From Streptomyces sp. A0958 (GTDB taxonomy: Bacteria; Actinomycetota; Actinomycetes; Streptomycetales; Streptomycetaceae): a stretch of DNA of 64,000 nucleotides. The notes beneath the pieces were generated by a model. That model saw only the letters and a list, made by a program, of their open reading frames with translations. It did not search any database and was not told where the DNA came from. Below, piece by piece: positions 62,901-64,000 of the stretch (positions are counted from its first letter, which is position 1; each line of letters starts with the position of its first letter). The position numbers were made by a program, and so were the translations under genes. The stretch spans positions 1-64,000 of the forward strand of contig NZ_SSBK01000004.1 of assembly GCF_004795035.1 (NCBI RefSeq), in the 5' to 3' direction.

Positions 62901-64000
62901 TCCTCATCGGCCGGGACGTCGAGATGACGGTGGCCCTGTTCGGCGTGGCCAAGGCGGGCGCGGTGTACGTGCCGATGGACGCGAGCTACCCGCGCGAGCG
63001 GCTGGCGTACATGTTCGACGACATCGCCCCGGCGGCGGCCGTGACGACCGGCGCCGCACTGCCCGTCGACCGCGACATCCCCGTCCTGCGCCTCGACGAC
63101 CCGGCCACCCTCGCCTCCGTACCCGACACCGACCCGGCCACCGCCCGGACCCGGCTCACCGACGACGCCCTCGCGTACGTCATCTACACCTCGGGAACCA
63201 CCGGCCGCCCCAAGGGCGTCGGCGTCACCCACCGGGGTGTGCCCGACCTGATCGCCCTTCAGGAGGAGGTCGTCGGGGCCACCGAGCACGACCGCTACCT
63301 GCACTTCGCCTCGACCGGCTTCGACGTCGCGTTCTGGCAGACCATGGTGCCGCTGCTGTCCGGCGGCACGTCCGTCATCGCGCCCGAGGAGGTGCGCGTA
63401 CCCGGCGACGAACTCCTGGACTACATCGTGGAGCACCGGGTGACCGGGGTGAACCTGCTCCCGTCGTTCCTGGCCGCGATGCCCGACGACCGCACCGTCG
63501 GCCCCGACGTGTTCTTCGTCGTCGGCGCCGAACGGCTCGATCCGGAACTCGCCCACCGCTGGGGCCGGGGCCGCAGGGCGCTGTTCAATGCCTACGGGCC
63601 CACCGAGGTCACCATCAACTCCACGACCTGGCACTACGACCCGGACGACGCCGGGCCGCTGCCGATCGGCCGCCCCGACCCGAACGTCCGCGCCTATGTG
63701 CTCGACGGCGGGCTCCAGCCCGTCGGCGTCGGCGTCACCGGCGAGCTGCACCTCGGCGGGCCGAGCCTGGCCCGCGGCTACCTCGGCCGCCCCGGCCTGA
63801 CCGCGGGCGCCTTCGTCGCCGACCCGTACGGCCCGCCCGGGACGCGCATGTACCGCACGGGCGACCTGGTGCGGTGGCGGCAGGACGGACAGCTGGTGTT
63901 CCTCGGCCGCGCCGACCACCAGATCAAGGTGCGCGGCTTCCGGGTGGAGCTGGGCGAGATCGAGACCGCCCTCACCGGCCACCCCGACGTCCGCGCAAGC
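56966..64000 (+). CDS. Siderophore non-ribosomal peptide synthetase, domains C-A-T-E-C-A (truncated by window end)
   Basis: 2345 codons from TTG 56966 (AAGGAG 6 nt upstream); the frame runs off the window. Domains: C1 (about 10-445; HHLVFDG 148-154), A1 (470-950; YVIHTSGSTGRPKG 606-619), T1 (Ser988 in LGGDSITAI), E (1035-1480; HHLAMDGVSW from 1159), C2 (1490-1925; HHALLDGWS 1610-1618), and A2 (from 1940; YVIYTSGTTGRPKG 2071-2084). It resembles EntF/DhbF-type synthetases that begin with a condensation domain accepting an aryl thioester. My hand alignment of A1 to GrsA gives pocket D-S-E-D-L-G-M-V-D, with acidic residues at 239 and 278 that suit a basic amino acid such as Lys, Orn or Arg. The A2 pocket is unclear. 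The E domain implies the D-form of the first residue. T2 and release domains must follow outside the window. Confidence 0.93.
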   Translation, partial: MSTASVSSDGLLPLTGAQSGIWNAQRIEPDSPYYVVGDVVEISGGEPVDVDALAQAVRATTEEAESLRLRVHETPDGPRQAVSDEPVPLPPLADVSAEADPAAAAQALVDAERARLSEACRGMTDRPLYSRTVIKLSDREVWYTQLGHHLVFDGYTAALLARRTAAHYTALVRGTEPPRSTFGAFARLVADDLAYRDSDRAAEDRAYWVERFTPLPDIGDQDGPDTAGAPGRTLTARAVLTPEETARLRAFADGEGVTWGEALIAGYAAFLHRMLGRTDVVFALPLMCRAGSAALRTPSMAVNVLPMRVTVHGGDGLGELSRRVATAMREMRDHQRYRGEDLPRDLGVPGAGALLHGRGINLKAFDLALDFAGAAGVLRNVAGGPPEDMGLSVLPTRDGGLLLGFEVDARSKDQAAVDSLMSGLRALLTGLTGGLPVGRIALADDVDGLLAQWSPPALPGTPADVPAAFDAMAAAGPGHTALVCGEERLTAGELADRVHRLARALRARGVGAEDVVALALPRSADSVAALLAVLDAGAAFLPLDAAHPPERLRELIADTRPVLVLTDGTVDGLPWKTLLDEAAGLSGAPLTAAELSRPRNPEHLAYVIHTSGSTGRPKGVLGRAGGLAALLHHQRATVVAEAERATGRRLRAAHTYSFAFDSAFEHLVWLLCGHELHVYDTETARDADALLAAYARDGIDIVDTTPSMATPLIDAGLLDLPPAMLLLGGEATPPALWRRVAASGITARNMYGPTEATVDSTTARIDDGEPTIGHPLAGTRVHVLDNALQPVPYGTAGELYLAGPHLARGYLGRPGASAERFVADPFGAPGERMYRTGDLARWVPGRGLEYGGRGDGQVKIRGHRVETGEVEEALAALPGVTAAAARVLSSRLVGYLVSASVTGDEARARLAERLPEHMVPSAVVVLDRLPVTPNGKLDRAALPAPALPGGGREPSTERERLLCAVLAEALDVERVGVDDDFFALGGDSITAITVSSRLRALGLGLRPRDLLARRTFAALAASAELLDEAAGPADEPVGPVPAPPIVRGLLDPHPDIDTVAGYAQWTALHVDALTRDDLTRGVQTLLDHHDALRLRVADGLEVLPRGTVRAAVEETRGEEVTALAERLAGRLDPRTGDLVRAAILRTGDGTADRLVVVVHHLAMDGVSWRILLPDLYTACAGGTPDPVGTSWRRHATVLAQQGETGARRGELGHWRTALDSATRLGARPLDPARDTVATAHRSVTTATPEATEALLTTLPTAYRAGVDEVLLAALVLALRGWGLRGDALTVSMEGHGREHLDLSRTVGWFTSEYPVRVPASDDVRETLRAAKEARRAVPDAGVGYGVLRHLDPEAGAELAATPPPDVLLNYLGRFAPLPATGWRLPEHDAFSVTEPATKALEQVLALNCFVHEGDEPRLAVEWTAATEVIGPDAVAALQDAWAAALDALAAHALHTAGGLTPSDLPLVGLGQDAIDALERTGRVSDVLPATPLQVGLSFHTLVRDDADADVYVVQAVTTLSGELEPDRMARAARELLRRHPALRVHLGTAGDEVVQVIPAEVALEWRQDDRFPEAARADLERPFDPARPPLIRFLLSRVGPAEHKLVITNHHALLDGWSMPIVGRTLLALYAELGGGPAAPVSPPLSEYFRWLAGRDEEASLNAWRQALAGVDDATRLAPASSGTGVERPGRETVELGREFSDRLRAFAREQGVTLTTVLQTAWGLLLGRLTGRRDVVFGCPVSGRPAEVDGVESMIGQFGTTVPVRVRYTQDRTVRDLMAQVHAESVALAEHHHVGLPGIQRAAGIGELFDTMLVMENFPLSSRTRTPLAPGLDLTGVDITDATHYALTVIVIPGDEITIGLGYQPRAFDRGTVRDYGRWLHNLLREIVEDPARPALVLPALDAGERARMLRTGTETVPAKDRGHWLDEFAAWVRRKPDAEALVCRDRGLSYAELDRRANRLAHALIAHGVRPQDPVAVLIGRDVEMTVALFGVAKAGAVYVPMDASYPRERLAYMFDDIAPAAAVTTGAALPVDRDIPVLRLDDPATLASVPDTDPATARTRLTDDALAYVIYTSGTTGRPKGVGVTHRGVPDLIALQEEVVGATEHDRYLHFASTGFDVAFWQTMVPLLSGGTSVIAPEEVRVPGDELLDYIVEHRVTGVNLLPSFLAAMPDDRTVGPDVFFVVGAERLDPELAHRWGRGRRALFNAYGPTEVTINSTTWHYDPDDAGPLPIGRPDPNVRAYVLDGGLQPVGVGVTGELHLGGPSLARGYLGRPGLTAGAFVADPYGPPGTRMYRTGDLVRWRQDGQLVFLGRADHQIKVRGFRVELGEIETALTGHPDVRAS

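Noticed and set aside
59192..63982. Open frame of 1596 codons on the minus strand
   Set aside because: It is antisense to the NRPS. The translated sequence is Gly/Val/Asp/His-rich with no domain, a result of the GC-biased third positions of the plus-strand gene.
1..64000. CRISPR arrays, tRNA/rRNA genes, insertion sequences, integrases
   Set aside because: No spaced direct repeats, cloverleaf-like sequences, transposase or integrase motifs were recognised on either strand while reading the window.

Overview
The window is very GC-rich DNA with dense, mostly intact genes and strong third-position GC bias. Many antisense frames stay open for hundreds of codons. GTG and TTG starts are common, and many start codons sit 6-7 nt after a -10 hexamer. 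The gene content (LacI/ROK sugar control, excalibur, TerD, Rv1733c-like, DUF6643, DUF6986, SCO4225-like families, iron boxes of the DmdR/IdeR type, a cobalamin riboswitch before metE) points to the chromosome of a Streptomyces or close relative. No rRNA, tRNA, CRISPR array or recognisable insertion sequence was seen.

Layout. 1-5 kb: the tail of etfA, a DUF6986 aldolase-like gene, a divergent LacI regulator/ROK kinase pair around a perfect palindrome, and an excalibur membrane protein whose expected stop codon is missing. 5-14 kb: small hypotheticals, a TmrB-NUDIX fusion, an MBL hydrolase, an M20 dipeptidase, a geranylgeranyl-reductase-like flavoprotein, an F420-type nitroreductase divergent from a TetR regulator with two matching operators, and a two-component system behind a perfect palindrome. 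14-22 kb: an MFS exporter divergent from a ROK regulator, a TetR/DUF4865 operon, an anti-sigma-type ATPase, a Cds1-like cysteine desulfhydrase, two SRPBCC proteins and a DeoR regulator. 22-38 kb: a large membrane hydrolase, a beta-helix/AAA+ fusion, an Rv1733c-like protein, DUF6643, a double TerD protein, an HpnB-like glycosyltransferase, an Asp/Glu racemase-like gene, an O-antigen-ligase-like protein, an apolipoprotein N-acyltransferase and a NUDIX hydrolase.

38-48 kb is the accessory part. It holds a remnant of an MHS-type transporter, then an AT-richer locus. That locus encodes a secreted 901-residue DNRLRE-type protein with an 80-residue tail of net charge about +20, followed 14 nt later by a four-helix membrane protein. 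This looks like a secreted effector with its immunity protein and is the best candidate for an undescribed system. After it come an ATP-binding protein, a TetR regulator with a 35-bp inverted repeat, an FAD monooxygenase, an acyl-CoA oxidase-like protein, and a decaying stretch with a P450 fragment and a frameshifted ECF transporter S component.

49-64 kb: metE on the minus strand behind a cobalamin riboswitch, then a plus-strand iron-acquisition cluster. Two iron boxes precede an aryl carrier protein with a siderophore-interacting reductase, and a siderophore-binding lipoprotein with two permeases, an ATPase and a large NRPS. The NRPS runs off the window with domains C-A-T-E-C-A. A catechol or salicyl cap joined to a D-configured basic amino acid and a further residue fits this layout. 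The aryl-acid synthesis genes must lie outside the window.
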